Shown here one piece after another: positions 1-12,967 of a stretch of DNA of 64,000 bases. Under the pieces are notes generated by a model. That model worked only from the letters and a program-made list of their open reading frames with translations. It made no database searches and was not told where the DNA came from. The DNA comes from Sarocladium kiliense (lineage: Eukaryota > Ascomycota > Sordariomycetes > Hypocreales > Sarocladiaceae), in assembly GCA_030734395.1 (NCBI GenBank), contig JAUZTG010000011.1, forward strand, positions 62,001 to 126,000. The letters are read 5' to 3'. The stretch's first letter is position 1; each line of letters starts with the position of its first letter. The position numbers and the translations under genes were made by a program.

Positions 1-862
1 AATGAGAGTTGCAGGGTTTTGAGATGCTGTCGTCAGAGCCCGGAAATGAGGAACGGATAACCGTGATGATAACCTTGAGATAATCAGGCATTGATCCTTG
101 CGAGATTGCTCAACCTCGTCGACTTACCAGCTTATCGTAGCATTCGCTAGCCGGTGCTCCAGCGTAGGTTGGGGCAATCCGAGCCACTGATCGAGCAGCG
201 ATTGGAGTTTGGACTTGGGAATAACATAGACTATCAAGTAGATAGAAGTTAAGATATTAGCATATTTGAGCTGCCTAGGCTGCAATAAATAGCTATGATG
301 GATGCCGTGGTTACTTACAGTGCAGAAGCTTCAGACAACAGGCAAGCCTGAGTTGGTCAAACCATGATTCCGACATTGTGAGGCGTACAAAATTCTCATT
401 CTAGCCTGGAGAAGCAAAGATAGAAAGGGACATATCGTTGAACAGCTACTCAGCTACTTGATGGGCGGGATACAGCAGTTACCCTCATGATTCCCCGGAG
501 CTAGTATCATGCAGATCTTAGGTTCCTCAAGGTCCCACATTATCAGATTGACAAAGGCCATCGAGTCAGTCACCAAAAGTGCCCCAAGCGTTGACTAGCT
601 TCTAGTCAGGCTAATTGATCATGCATCGCTGACACTTCTCATTGACTCGGCTGACCTTACTTGATCTTGAAGTGCATGTTGGAGACCGACGACGTGGTAA
701 CGCATAATAGCAGCGGATGCTATGCAGTGCAGTATACCTTTATACAACCTAAGCATTTACAATTTCAGTCTGGGGTAAGCGCACGCAAGACGACCATACA
801 ACACCGGGCGAACCCAACTTATACGCCATTCCGGTATCGCTTCTCACTCTACCAGAGCTCCA
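1..862. other. Intergenic / left edge
   Basis: I see no convincing gene in this stretch. The last 200 bases before position 863 are the promoter and leader of the dehydrogenase. Reading frames here start with non-ATG codons or lack coding character. Confidence 0.6.
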
Positions 863-1807
863 ATGGCTTCCAACCTGACCTCGCTAAAAGGCAAGGTTGC
901 GATTGTCACAGGTGCTGGAGGCGGACTCGGTCGTGACTATGCACTGCGTCTGGCTACTTATGGCGCGCGTGTAGTTGTGAATGACTATGGCGGCTCATTG
1001 AGTGGCGAGCGGGGAACGAGTAGCCGGGCTGAGGCCGTGGCAGAGGAGATCCGAGCCAACGGTGGTGAAGCCATCGCCGACGGGCACGACATCTCCGTCC
1101 AAGACGAGGTTCAGGCGCTGGTCAAGAACACATTAGCAGCCTTCAATGCGATTCACATCCTAGTCAACAACGCGGGTATCGCAGGATCCAACAGCGTCCA
1201 TGACAATGTGAACATTGATTCATTCCGTCGCGTGGTGGACATCTCTGCGGCGGGCACCATCCTCCTCATCAGCGCAGTGTATCCGACAATGGAGAAGCAA
1301 GGGTACGGCAGGATCATCAACACGTCTTCCGATAGCATCTTTGGAATGGGCGCGGGTGGCGATGGGGGTTATGTGGCCAGCAAGGGGGCCGTCTTCGGCT
1401 TGACCCGCGACCTGGGACGCATGAGCCCCAAACACGGGATCAAGATCAACGGAGTGCTGCCGTCTGCCATGTCGCGCATGTCGGACCTCTCACCCGTCAT
1501 CAAGCAAATCACGCGGCAGTACTTTGACCCGGAGCGCGTGGCCGACTTTGTTGTTGCGCTTGCAAGTGAGGAATGCCCGGTTTCGGGAGAGCTGTTCAGC
1601 GTTGGCGGTGGCAGGGCGGCGCGGACAACGCTGGCCACGGTTCCCGGACATTCTGGGGCAATGGATGCGGAGAGCTATTTGTCGAATTTCAAACAAGTCA
1701 TGGGCGAAGAGAAGGATATGTATATACCGACGGACACGCTGGACCAGGTGTCGTACGCGATCAAGCATGCGACGGGTGAAGATCTGGGGACTATTAGGCT
1801 GGATTAA
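863..1807 (+). CDS. Short-chain dehydrogenase/reductase, MFE2-like
   Basis: This is a single-exon gene of 314 residues. The Rossmann nucleotide-binding motif TGAGGGLG is at residues 16-23, NNAG at 102-105, a serine pair at 155-156 and the catalytic YxxxK at Y170/K174, so all classical SDR catalytic elements are present. The N-terminal block from GKVAIVTGAG to the VVVNDYGG stretch closely resembles the (3R)-hydroxyacyl-CoA dehydrogenase domain of peroxisomal multifunctional enzyme 2. The protein is a stand-alone domain with no hydratase or SCP2 part and no obvious C-terminal SKL signal (it ends in RLD). The substrate is therefore open: a hydroxyacyl-CoA or another secondary alcohol is likely. 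The start is the first ATG in frame. Confidence 0.85.
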   Translation: MASNLTSLKGKVAIVTGAGGGLGRDYALRLATYGARVVVNDYGGSLSGERGTSSRAEAVAEEIRANGGEAIADGHDISVQDEVQALVKNTLAAFNAIHILVNNAGIAGSNSVHDNVNIDSFRRVVDISAAGTILLISAVYPTMEKQGYGRIINTSSDSIFGMGAGGDGGYVASKGAVFGLTRDLGRMSPKHGIKINGVLPSAMSRMSDLSPVIKQITRQYFDPERVADFVVALASEECPVSGELFSVGGGRAARTTLATVPGHSGAMDAESYLSNFKQVMGEEKDMYIPTDTLDQVSYAIKHATGEDLGTIRLD

Positions 1808-2832
1808 GATACCAAGACACTCAGTACTGTCTTCTGATGCCTGAATCTGAATGGTACAAGTCCTCTACCTTGGCTGTGCCTTTGTTTCCCTCCGTGCCTG
1901 TCAACGAATATTGTGAAGAAAACTGCACGGAGACCAATGTTGGTGGACACTCGCACTCACACCCGCACAGAGGGTAATAAGCCGATTTCGGCAATTCTCG
2001 GCCTAGGCCGGAGCGGGCCAACCCTGATTGACTTGCATGTAACCCGGGGTAAGAAAATACCTGGTCATTAGCTGCCTGCTCAGGAATTTCCAGGGAAGCC
2101 GATTTGCTGGCATGGCAATCCCAGGGGTTCTTCTGGTGTAGGGCACAAAATCTGAGTGCAGGAAGGCTGACCTGAGTCAGGCGTCTCGGGTTCAAGAGAC
2201 AGTCAAGAGGGAAAAAGGGGTCGCCGTTGTCCCGTCCCACTGGAGGCGGTCGGAGCTTGTAGGAGATTTGTTTTGGCGGAGGCTGAGTGTCACGGACGGC
2301 TACTGTAGTAGTAGTAGGGGCGCAGGCCAGCCAACTAATACGTAAATGTCATGCAGTTAGTTACAGCGCAGTGCAGTGCACCTCCCTGAGCCTGAATGCG
2401 CTGGGAGTGAGCTGCTCAGCCGCTGACTAACCGCAGCCAGGGGTCCGTCCTCCTCCGCCGGCCGGGCCAGGCACTCCGTCCAGTCCAGTCCACTCCTCCA
2501 CGGCAAACACTCGCTAGACCAATTACCTTATGGCGAAAGCTGTCGTCGGTCGTCGTCGATTTTTTTCTCCTACGTACATACCTACCTACCTACGCACATG
2601 GGCTCCAGCTTCCACTTCTCCAATTCCCCCAATCCCCATCTTTTTCCTATCCTCCTCTTCCTCCTCTTCCCTGTCAGAGTCTTTGTTCCTGCTTTCTTTC
2701 CAGGGCCAGCCATTCGGTGGCTGTGACGTGTGTTTTCTTCCATCTCTTCTCCCCAACCTGTATTAATCCACCCTCTCAACTTCAACCTCAACCTCAACCT
2801 CAACCTTCTTGTACCACCCTCTTCGACTCACA
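1808..2832. other. Intergenic region upstream of CLU1
   Basis: This 1 kb stretch holds no supported gene. It has a TAGTAG run near 2306-2318, a short TACC repeat near 2579-2592 and pyrimidine-rich DNA typical of a fungal leader just before the CLU1 start. Confidence 0.6.
2783..2806 (+). repeat. CAACCT hexamer repeat in the CLU1 leader
   Basis: Four tandem copies of CAACCT lie 27-50 bases before the CLU1 start codon. This is probably 5' untranslated sequence. C- and CAA-rich leaders are common in highly expressed fungal genes. Confidence 0.8.
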
Positions 2833-5800
2833 ATGTCCGACGAAGCCGCCAGTCCTCCACCGCCAGTCCAGCGTGAGTCTATTCTAGCTTCTGAGAAGCC
2901 AATTTCAAGCTTGGCTAGAGCTTGTCCTGACCTTTCCGCCCCAGTCAATGGATCCAACGATGCCGCCGAGTCCGGCAACGCCCCGTCCGAGGCCGACGTT
3001 GGTGCCGATGGTGAGATTATCCTACACGTCCAGCACGCCATTTGTTGCTTCGGAAGCTAATCGACGTTGTGCAGCTCTCATTAACTTGACCATCGTCTTG
3101 CCTGGCGCTAAGGAGGACAAGATGCAGATCATGGTGCGCTCGCGTGACGTCCTTGGCGTCCTCAACAAGCTTTGCTAACGACCGTTACAGGTCTCTCCAC
3201 AAGAGCAGGTCCATGAAGTCCGACAGTCCATCATCGACCTTCCGGCCGCTTTCCAATACACCTGCTTCCACCTCGAACACCGCGGAAAGAAAGTCAACGA
3301 CTTCATCCCTCTCGCCGAAGTTCCGGAGCTCGCCCAAGACCCCGTTGTCCACCTCGTCGAGGACCCATATACTGAGAAGGAGGCGCGCATCCACCTCGTG
3401 CGCATCCGCGAGCTGATTGGAGCTGCTGGAGACCGCACCGAAACCGCACAGGGCACCCTACCTGGCTTGTCTCTGTTTGAGACCGTTGCCACTGGTGTTC
3501 AAAAGACCGACGACTCGCAGAAGAATGGCCAGGCAGAGCCTGACTCGAGTCCCGTCAAGGACTACGACTTCCAGGCGACCCCTTCCCTCAACACACTCAT
3601 TCCGCCCCCGGCAGAGCCAGCTCCCAAGACTGTCAAGTCTATCGCCTTGTCCTCATGGAACCCTCCGCCTTGCCATCTTCGCCAGCGCGGACACCTTCTC
3701 TACCTCACCGTCACCACCAACGAGGGCGAGCAGCACCAGATCACCGCCCACGTCTCTGGATTCTACACCAACAAGTCCTCCAATGCCAAGTTTGACCCTT
3801 CACCGAAAGCGGCACCCAAGGGCTCGTTCTCGCACTCGCTCTTGGATCTTGTGAGCTCCTTGTCGCCGTCTTTCGACGAGTCCTTCAAGCAGCTGCAGGA
3901 GTACAACAACCAGCGCGATCCGCTTGCCACCTTCCAGATCACAAACACAATCCCTGCTGCACCGTGGGCTGTGCCATCTCCTGACTCGGCTGCTTGCGCC
4001 CACTTGCCTGATGTGACCCGCTCACAGGAGACTTATCTGCTCTCCGGCGTCGAGAACACAGATACTCTGCGTGACTGGAACGAGGAGTTTCAGTCGGCCA
4101 AGGAGCTTCCCAAGGAGACGGTGCAGGATCGTGTGTTCCGCGAGCGCCTCATCTCCAAGCTTTTCGCCGACTACAATGATGCTGCCAGCAAGGGAGCTGT
4201 CATGGTCGCTCGAGGCGAAATTGCTCCCCTGAATCCCACAGAGGAGACTGATGCCCAAATCTTCGTGTACAACAACATCTTCTTCTCCTTTGGTGCCGAT
4301 GGTGTGGGTACATTCACGTCCGAGGGCGGAGACGAGGCTGCGCGGGTTGCCACGGGCAAGGATGTCGGTGGCGTCAGAGTGGTCAACCAGCTTGACATCG
4401 ATGGGCTGTTCACCCCCGCTACTGTCGTGGTGGACTACCTTGGAAAGCGCATTGTTGGTCAGAGCATTGTTCCGGGTATCTTCAAGCAGCGTGACCCTGG
4501 TGACAACCAGATTGACTACGGTGCTGTCGACGGCAAGGATATCGTAGCCGCAGATGAGCGATTCGCTGCTCCGTTTGCGCAGCTGTCCAAGGCACTCAAG
4601 GTCAAGAAGCATGCAGTCTGGGACAAGGATGGCAAGAAGTTCGAACTTGAGGCGAGCGTCGAGACCAAGGGCCTTATGGGAACAGACGGCCGCAAGTACG
4701 TCCTGGATCTCTACCGAATCACGCCCCTGGATATTGCCTGGTTGGAGGAAAGCGAGACTCAGGAGTACCCCCACCGTATGTCGGTGTTGCGACCCGAGCT
4801 CGTCGATGCGTTTGCTCGTTACCGCATGAAGCAATGGGTGGACAAGGAGCTCGCCCAGAGGGCCGAAACCAGCGCTGAGAAGAAGGAAGAGTCCGACGAG
4901 AAGGATGGCCAGGACGAGGATAAGGAGGAGGTTGCGGCTAAAGAGTCCAACCACCCCGACCTGTCCAAGTTCCAGTTCGCCCTGAACCCCGATGCCTTCA
5001 GCGGGCAGGTCCCGCAGACAGACGAGGAGAAGGCTGAGGCTGAGGCCGACGAGAAGGAGGTCCGTGAGGCTGGCAAGTTCCTTCGCGATCAGGTCATTCC
5101 CGACCTCTTGCGTGAGCTTTCAGATTCTGATGTCAGCTTCCCAATGGACGGCCAGTCTCTTGGTCGCCTGCTCCACAAGCGTGGCATTAACATCCGATAC
5201 CTTGGACAGGTGGCTACGCAGTGCGAGAACGGCAGGCTGGCTTGCTTGCGCGAGATCTGCGTCCAGGATATGGTTGCACGCTCCTTCAAGCACGTCGCTG
5301 CCAAGTACCTCAAGCGTCTGCCTGTGCCTGTGACTCCTTCTTGCGTTGCCCACCTCCTGAACTGCCTGATCGGATACCGGTTGGTTGCTAAGCCCACCGC
5401 CGAGGTTGATCCGGCCATGCGCTCACTGTATGGTGATGCCGACTGGTCCTTTGAATCCGTGACCCCCGAGTCTCTCAGGAAAGAGATCGAGGAGCAGACG
5501 AAGACACGCTATCGTTTCGATCTCGAATCGCAATGGTTCGACGGTCTGCGACCAGCACAACTCCTGCGCGAGGTCTCTCTGCGACTGGGATTGCAAGTCC
5601 AGGCAAAGGACTATGTCTTCCAGCCAACGGGACAGGAGTCAGAAGCTGCCCCCGCTCCTGCTGCTGTCCCCGCGGTTCAAGCCAATGGCGAGTCCAAGAA
5701 GAAGAAGAAGAGCAAGGCCAGAGACGGATCCCCCGCTTCAACCAACTCTCGCACAGTCGTTCAGACCTTCACGCCTGATGATGTTGTCGATGTCGTCCCG

Positions 5801-6757
5801 CTTGTGAAGCACTCTTGCCCGCGCAGTGCACTTGCCGAGGAGGCTCTTGAGGCAGGTCGTCTCTCCCTTCTTCAGAACCAGACGAAGCTCGGACAGGAGC
5901 TGTTGCTTGAGTCGCTGTCGTTGCACGAGCAGATCTACGGTATCCTTCACCCCGAGGTCGCCCGCGTCTACAACAGCCTGTCGATGCTCTACTATCAGCT
6001 TGATGATAAGGAGGCAGCTGTCGAGTTGGCCAGGAAGGCCATCATCGTGGCGGAGCGCACAGTTGGAGTTGATTCCGCCGAGACTCTGCTCAACTACCTC
6101 AACCTCAGCTTGTTCCTGCACCAGGTTGGAGACAGCAAGAGCGCTTTGGCTTACTCTCGCCACGCCTTGACGCTGTGGAAGATCATCTACGGCCCCGACC
6201 ACCCCGACTCTATTACCACCATCAACAACGCCGCCGTCATGCTGCAGAACCTGAAGGCCTACCACGAGTCGAGGCTGTGGTTCGAGGAGTCGCTGCGCGT
6301 CTGCGAGTCTGTCTTCGGCAAGCGGTCGGTCAACTCCGCCACCCTGTTGTTCCAGCTTGCCCAGGCTCTCGCCCTCGACCAGGATCCGAAGGCTGCTGTT
6401 CACCGCATGCGCGAGTCGTACAACATTTTCCTCTCCGAGCTCGGTGCTGAGGACAAGAACACCAAGGAGGCTGAGAGCTGGCTGGAGCAGCTCACTCAGA
6501 ACGCCGTCTCTATTGCCAAGCACGCAAAGGATGCTCAGGCTCGCCGCATCCGCTCCGGTGTGAGGTTCCCGGCGACTGCTGCCCCGGCGCAGGCTGGTAC
6601 CCAACCTACCCAGCGTATCGCGCCCAGTGGCCAGATCGACTCGCGAAGCATCGACGAGCTGATCAAGTTCATCGAGGGCAGCGATCAGCAGGCGAAGACG
6701 TCGAAGAAGCGTCAGACTCGCGGCAACCCCAAGAGGAGGGGCGGTGCCAAAGCTTAA
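2833..6757 (+). CDS. CLU1: Clustered mitochondria protein (CLU1/TIF31)
   Basis: I reconstruct four exons: 2833-2872, 2945-3010, 3075-3133 and 3191-6757, giving 1243 residues. Three small 5' exons join in phase (GTGAGT and GTGAGA donors, then a GTGCGC donor with a TTACAG acceptor). The order matches the family: an N-terminal ubiquitin-like CLU-N region, the CLU domain at about residues 350-600, a lysine-rich linker near 890 and TPR repeats at about 940-1115, ending in a basic tail. Clu proteins bind mRNAs for mitochondrial proteins and are needed for normal mitochondrial distribution; in yeast the protein also co-purifies with eIF3. The length is typical. Long antisense frames inside the gene are shadows. 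Confidence 0.95.
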
Positions 6758-7310
6758 GGAGTTGTTGTTGTCATTGATGTTGTATAAAAATGGTGCTGTA
6801 CAGTTATCACCTCGATCATCTTCCGCATACCTACTCAACTCTTTGTTATACTATATGTACTTTAGCATACTATATCCCAGTGTAATAACACCTCTCTGAT
6901 GAACGCTACGTATCATCTCAAGACCATGACTCAGATCCGGCCCGCCGTGTATGTCGAGACTTAATGTCAGGGTCATTAGGGTACTCGCATCAAGCGTTAC
7001 TGATTGCCCGATACGAGTAGGAAGATGTGCAGCACGAATCTATATCACAGAGGCAGCACGCCGGAATCTCAAGGCAAAATGCGAAGCCATTCGGGCTAAC
7101 CTACGTCTCCTATGCAGAACCGCGTAAATGCCCCGGTCTCGAAGCCCCCAACTGTCGTAACATGGCCTCAGATCGCCGTCCCTTACGCCTAGCACGAAAC
7201 ACGAGCCAATGCATTCACCAACCCAACTCCCATGCAACCGAAACCGCCGTGACCTGCTGTTCCCCCCGTATATATCATCACTCATAGTGCGGCCATACAC
7301 CGGGGACCAA
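6758..7310. other. Intergenic, convergent 3' ends
   Basis: This gap separates the convergent ends of CLU1 and the forkhead gene. It contains AT-rich 3' flank near 6845-6885. I see no gene. Confidence 0.6.
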
Positions 7311-9370
7311 CTAGGTACGACCCTGCAGCGCATTAGGCACAGGCACTCCACGACCAACTGGTGCGTGGTAGGCTCCAATACTCTGGAAGCCCCTACAAGT
7401 ATTCGGGTCAGCATTTGTCTTTCCTTATAAAAAGTGACCAAGTTTGTCTTAAAACTTACTTTGTCAGATCAAAACCCTGCTCATCATCCGCTTCAGTCTC
7501 CGCCTCCGGCGCGCTCTTCTGAGGCTTCGAGGGACTACTCGGCAGGCTCTTCTGTGCCGGCGCCGGCGGACTACTACTCGGTGGCGGCGCGGGGCCAGCA
7601 GTCTTCGAAGGACTCAACTCGTAACTCGCAATCGGTTTCAGCGGCGTACTTCCTATGTCCGCATATTTCCAGAACGGAGCTGGCGAGCTGGTCGGCATGT
7701 GCTGACTCGGTCGTTGGGCTGTGCTTGGTGGTGCTAGCTTTGGGTGAACTCGCGGTGGCGCGGGCGTGACGAATGACGTGTTGTCGTCCTGTAGGTAGGA
7801 GGATGTGAGGGTGGGTGACTGGGGGTTGAAGCTAGAGTAGGATGCTGCAGGCGTGTTCTTCTGCGTGCGCGGGAGTGGACTACCGTCTACCGCCAGCCCA
7901 GCCCCTCTGCCTAATGCGCGAGCAGACGGTCGTTCTGGTGTAGACTGGCCAATATTGAAAGGCGGCCGTGGGCTTGGGGAGGCGAGAGGTGATGCTCTCC
8001 GCTTACGAGCTGATCCGGGTCCTCTTGCTGCCATATCTCGTGGACCGTGGGTGATGTAGTTGAGCTGGTTGGGTGAGGACGGCGCGGATGAGCCTCGGTG
8101 TCCGCCACGTCCAACACGGTAGGCGTTGCGGACCATGTCGTCTTTCGCTTCTGGCACGATTTGCCATTTGAGCCCCTTGCCAGCCTCATCGGTCAATCTC
8201 GGAACCTTCTCGAACGCTTTGTTCAGAGAGAGGTTGTGTCGGATCGAATTCTGCACACAAACGTCAGCTCAAGTTCGGTGGTAGAGCCCTCTGCTTCGAG
8301 TTGCTTACCTGCCAGCCTGCGGTTTGTTGATGACGATAGTAAGCATAGCTGTTCATGATGAACTGATATATGCCATTCAAGTTCAACTTTCCATCATCTT
8401 CACTGAGAATAGCCTGTGTGATCATCTGAGCATAACTGTACTGCGGCTTGATGTGCTGGTTTTCATCCTGGCTAAGATCAATGCCGTTGGCTCCCATCAT
8501 GACTGCCGGTGTGCTCATCATGCCCGGTGACTTGCCCATTCTACTGGGGCTCTGATCTTGAGCGGATGGCGGCGTTCCTGGGCGCTCGAGTTGAGGTGGT
8601 GTAGGGGCGACGGGTGGCTGTCGTCGGACTTTGCGAGCCTGGGGCGTGTCTGTACTCAAACCACATCTTTGAAGGAAAGCCGGATCGACATGCAATGGGC
8701 TGATCTCGGACGGCAGGACGAACATCATCTCAACACCGCCGATCTCGATGACCTCGCCGCTTGACAGAACGTGGGGTGAACTCGCTTTGAGTGGCTGTCC
8801 ATCTACCTTTGCGCCGTTTCGCCCCTTGATGTTCAATATCCACTGTTCGTGCTTCGAATCGAAAGATATGGCTGCGTGCTCCCGAGACACCATCTTGCCG
8901 GGTCCTAGATCGATGTGGACCTGATCTTCGTCGTCTTCGTCTGATTGACCTTGCTCCTGAGCTCGACCGATGTTGACCAAGAGCCTCGTGATGTAGTATG
9001 TCCAGTCTTGCGCAGCGACCTTTGCGTAGGCCTTAACTCCATCTCCGTTCGCCTCGTGGATCGCATTCGCGTGGTCCTTGCTAGCCTGGACGGCCTGGGT
9101 CTTGAGCTGTTGGGTGATCTGGGTAACCAGCTGGTCGTCGTCGGGCAAAGGTGCTGGCTCTTCATCCTGGACCTGAGAGGCAAGTCAGCGAGGATTCAAA
9201 TACAATATGGCTGAACGGCAGCCGCTCTATCACTGCCATAGGCGCCCTACCTTCTTGCGACGCTTCGCGGGGCGACTGGGAGACGAATCTGCAACGGCAT
9301 CCGATGATGTCGTGGCTTCTTTGCGGGTATCTCGCCGCGCACGTTGCGTCCGTCTTGCAGAGGGCGGCAT
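7311..9370 (-). CDS. FKH2: Forkhead transcription factor with FHA domain (Fkh1/2 type)
   Basis: Four exons in transcription order: 9370-9251, 9172-8309, 8250-7460 and 7392-7311, giving 618 residues. A basic N-terminus with a bipartite nuclear-signal-like RRKK stretch precedes an FHA domain (about residues 95-193, with SREHA) that reads phosphothreonine partners. The forkhead DNA-binding domain (about 276-360) contains NSIRHNLSLNKAF, interrupted by the third intron position. The last exon of 82 nt is easy to miss: frame 3 would stop just after DLTK, but a GTAAGT donor overlaps that stop, and splicing adds GFQSIGAYHAP and a short tail, as I recall for relatives. The family controls G2/M gene expression and sexual development in fungi. 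The Fkh1 versus Fkh2 assignment is uncertain. Confidence 0.9.
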
Positions 9371-10734
9371 TGTAAATGATATAGCCAGGAAGTGTCCTCC
9401 GTTTCAAGGCGATGATATGGCGCCACTGATGCGCTCACAAGGCGGTGCTGGTCAAGAGTCGCAGTCAAAGAAGAGAATGGCGTCAGTCTGGTAGTGATCG
9501 CCAGTGCGCGCGTGCCAGCCCAAAAAGAAGCTGTCGGTCGCGGTGTCAATGTCGGAATCGTATATTATTTGACCGTAACAGCCATGCGATTGAAGCGGTA
9601 CGGCCACAGCGCAGCGACAAGGTGGGTTGGGTGATTAAGACGTGGTAAATAGTGGCAGGGTTTCGTGGGTGAGATGGATCGCCAATCAGTCTGGTCTGTC
9701 AGAAAGATCCCTTAAAGTTTTGGAGGTGCAAGACCGCGTTCGCGTTTGCCTCGATCCAGCCACACTAGCCCCCCTGCCTGTGCTTGCCCTTCCCTGCGTC
9801 ACCCTGCCCTGCTGTGGCGGTCGCCCCGTTATGTGCATGACGGGGAACCAGTGGTACATGTCGACCAGGAAAGGTACTTCATCATCGGCGAGCTTCAGGT
9901 ATCCTTTGATTGGAAGAAGGGCATGACACTTCAGGGAAGTTTTCACTCACGCAATTATGTTAACATGTTAGTGATTCACTCAACTCGCGTAATATAGTGA
10001 GAAGGTCGGTCATATTGCTCTAAGGCTTCTCCCGTCTTTGCAACTTGTTTACCATCTTCACTTGAGTCTGCTCATCAAGACGATGAGGTTCTTGGCCTCC
10101 ATGCTATTCCCAGCTCGTGTTGGCACTTGCGCACATACTTCTATGTGAACTGTTTGTTTAAGATACGAACCCAAGGTTCCAAAGAGCTCCAGTGCTACAC
10201 GGTCGTTTCGAGACACTGCCACTTAAACATCCCCTCTCGTCTGGTGTTAGTGCATACGAGCACCGGCGTGGCGTCCCAACCTGCACAAACACTTCTATGC
10301 GCGCGGCTAGTCGACCAAGCATAGCGCCCCACGCTAAGCGAGCCAGCGCGGCTAGTAGGCGGCGGTACCGGCGTGCCCATGGCTGGCCTTGGCTCGTGTT
10401 GCTTCCCAGCAACAGAGCCAAACTCGATTCCTCCATAGACCACCACTACCTTTCACGCTTGACCACCGCATCAACCAGTTTACCTCAACGTTGGCCGACT
10501 ACTTCCAGCGCCGATATATGTAAGATCGCGCTGTCTTGTCGACGTTGAGGGTGCGCCTCCTTTTCCTATTTTCTTGCCACGACGAGGTCACAGCGTGACA
10601 GACGCCACAAGGCGATCCCGATTCCACGAGCCATCGATCCGTTTCTCGCTGCGCCCTCGAGCTGAACTTCCCAGAGTCCTCCAGTGTGCAACCCTTGCGC
10701 CTCGTCGCACCCTTATTAGCATCGACCATCGACC
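9371..10734. other. Divergent intergenic region, forkhead / PAP1
   Basis: This 1.36 kb stretch carries the divergent promoters of the forkhead gene and of poly(A) polymerase. It ends in CT-rich leader sequence before 10735. I found no supported gene. Confidence 0.6.
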
Positions 10735-12967
10735 ATGTCGAGTCAGAAACCGCTTGGTGTCACTGCACCCATCAGTGACAAGCTTCCGACAGATGCCGAG
10801 AAACGCTCCAGCGATGCTCTCATCGAGGAGCTACGGCGGCAGAAGACATTCGAGAGCCCATCGGACACAGCTCTAAGGTATGCGATACATCAATTGCAAT
10901 TTCTGACCCGTTGTGCAGACTATTGACCGCCTCCGCCCTCTTGTAGATACAAAGTTCTCGAGTCGCTCCAAACCATCTGCAACGCTTTCGTGCAGAAAGT
11001 AGCAAAGATCAAGAAGCCCAAGAACGAAGTCCTCATCCGCAATGCAAGAGGAAAGATCTTCACCTACGGTAGCTTCCGACTCGGTGTATTCGGCCCCGGT
11101 TCCGATATCGACACGCTCGTTGTCGCCCCTGAGTACGTCCTTCGTGACGATTACTTTGAATACTTCCCCGATCTCCTCCTCACGATGACACCCAAGGGCT
11201 CCATTACGGATCTGGCCGTGGTCCGCGACGCATTCGTCCCGATCATCAAGTTTGAGTACTCGGGCATTAGTATCGATTTGATCTTCTCGCGTATCATCCA
11301 GACACAGCTCTCACCAGACCTCGACCTCAAGGACGTAAACCTGCTCCGCGGACTCGATGAGCCGGAGCTGCGTTCTCTCAACGGTACGCGTGTCACAGAC
11401 GAGATTCTGTCACTGGTACCCGAGCAGAGCACGTTCAAGCTGGCACTGAGAACCATCAAGCTCTGGGCCCAACGTCGAGCCGTCTACGCCAACATCATGG
11501 GCTTCCCCGGTGGTGTTGCTTGGGCTATGCTTGTTGCCCGAGTCTGCCAACTGTACCCGAAGGCCGCGGTCTCGGTCGTCGTCATGAAATTCTTTAAGAT
11601 CTACAAGGAGTGGCAGTGGCCACAGCCAGTGCTGCTGAAGCCGGTCGAGGACGGTCCACTACCGGTACGAGTGTGGAATCCCAAGGTACATTGCGCTTCT
11701 CCTTGCACTATCCTATAGCCTTTCTGACAACATTCTTCACAGATCTACCCACCTAACCGATACGATCTTATGCCAGTCATCACACCCGCTTACCCATCCA
11801 TGTGCGCGACGTACAACGTGACTCGGTCGACGATGGGCATCATTCAGCAGGAGATTGAGCGCGCTCTTGATTTGACCATGGAAATCATGGAGGGAAAGAG
11901 GCCGTGGAGTGACATGTTCATCAAACATACCTTCTTCACTAAGGATTACAAGTATTATATGAGTGTCATCTCAGCGAGCAAGACGGAAGAGCATCAAAAG
12001 ATCTGGTCCGGCTGGATTGAGTCCAGGGTGCGACTTCTTGTCTCGAAGCTGGAGCGTGCTCCAGGCATTCTGCATGCACGTCCCTTCGTGAAGAGCTTTG
12101 AGCGTCGACACAGATGTACATCGGAGCAATTGCACCTTGTGCAAGATGGCAGCCTCGACTTCCTCGCACCTCCCAAGAAGGAGAGTGAGCCGGATGAAGC
12201 CGCAGAGTCGACTTCTAAGACAGCAGTCGATGCTTCTGGCGAGAAGTCAGGAGATGGCGCGTCAATAGTGAAGGAGAATGGTGATGCACCAGTAAAGGAT
12301 AAGGGAGAACAAGGCAATGGAGCGACGGCCGACCGGCCAGCGGAAGCAAGTGATGCGGCGGCTCAATCAAACGGAACTGACTCCAGCCCACCACTCATGG
12401 AGGTCTTCACTACGACACAATATATTGGGCTCGAGCTCAATCCAGGTATGTTTTATTCGCTGGCTTTCTATACTGGCATCTGCTTTTCAATCCAGTCATC
12501 GACCCCTGTCTGCTGTGACGACTTCATCATTGCTAACGTTCTGACTCAATAGATGTCAAATCTCTCGAGCTCTCATACGTTGTTCAAGAGTTCAAGGGAA
12601 TCTGCGAGGCCTGGGATCGGTACAACAATGAGCTGAAGAACGATGTGTCTCTCAGCGTCCAGTCCGTTAAGCGGTAGGTAGCACTGTCAAGGGGTCACTG
12701 CATGTTGTACCTAACCGTTTGCATAGATGGGAGCTCGCAGAAGACCTATTCGAACCAGGAGAGAAGCGTCCACCAAAACCGAAGAAGGGCGCTAAGAAGC
12801 GCGCTGCGGCAGAGGTAAACACAGATTGCAGCACTCGCGGGCTCAGCCGCCAGATAACAATTCCCTCCCTCGGCGACCGCGATTCACGGGGACTTGTACT
12901 GACAGCTTCACAGGACCAACCCCCTCCGGCTAAGCGTCAGCATTCGTCCGTTGCTGCCGCAGGTTAA
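10735..12967 (+). CDS. PAP1: Poly(A) polymerase
   Basis: Six exons: 10735-10877, 10947-11685, 11743-12445, 12553-12673, 12727-12814 and 12914-12967, giving 615 residues. The nucleotidyltransferase signature GSFRLGVFGPGSDID is at about residues 88-102 and carries the first two catalytic aspartates. The third is in SIDLIF near residue 156. The central domain and the RNA-binding domain follow, then a low-complexity acidic insert and a lysine-rich C-terminal tail ending PPPAKRQ, as in other fungal Pap1. The enzyme adds poly(A) tails to pre-mRNA in the cleavage and polyadenylation complex in the nucleus. The very short last exon is supported by phase and by its basic content. Confidence 0.93.

Noticed and set aside
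661..936. Frame overlapping the dehydrogenase start
   Set aside because: Begins with TTG and overlaps the SDR start in another frame; no coding features.
4022..4954. 310-codon antisense frame inside CLU1
   Set aside because: It lies wholly opposite a well-supported exon, its sequence is low-complexity and leucine/valine-rich as expected from complementing CLU1 codons, and no ATG-led gene structure is visible.
5738..6838. 366-codon antisense frame over the CLU1 TPR region
   Set aside because: Shadow of strong codon bias on the opposite strand; no domain recognised.
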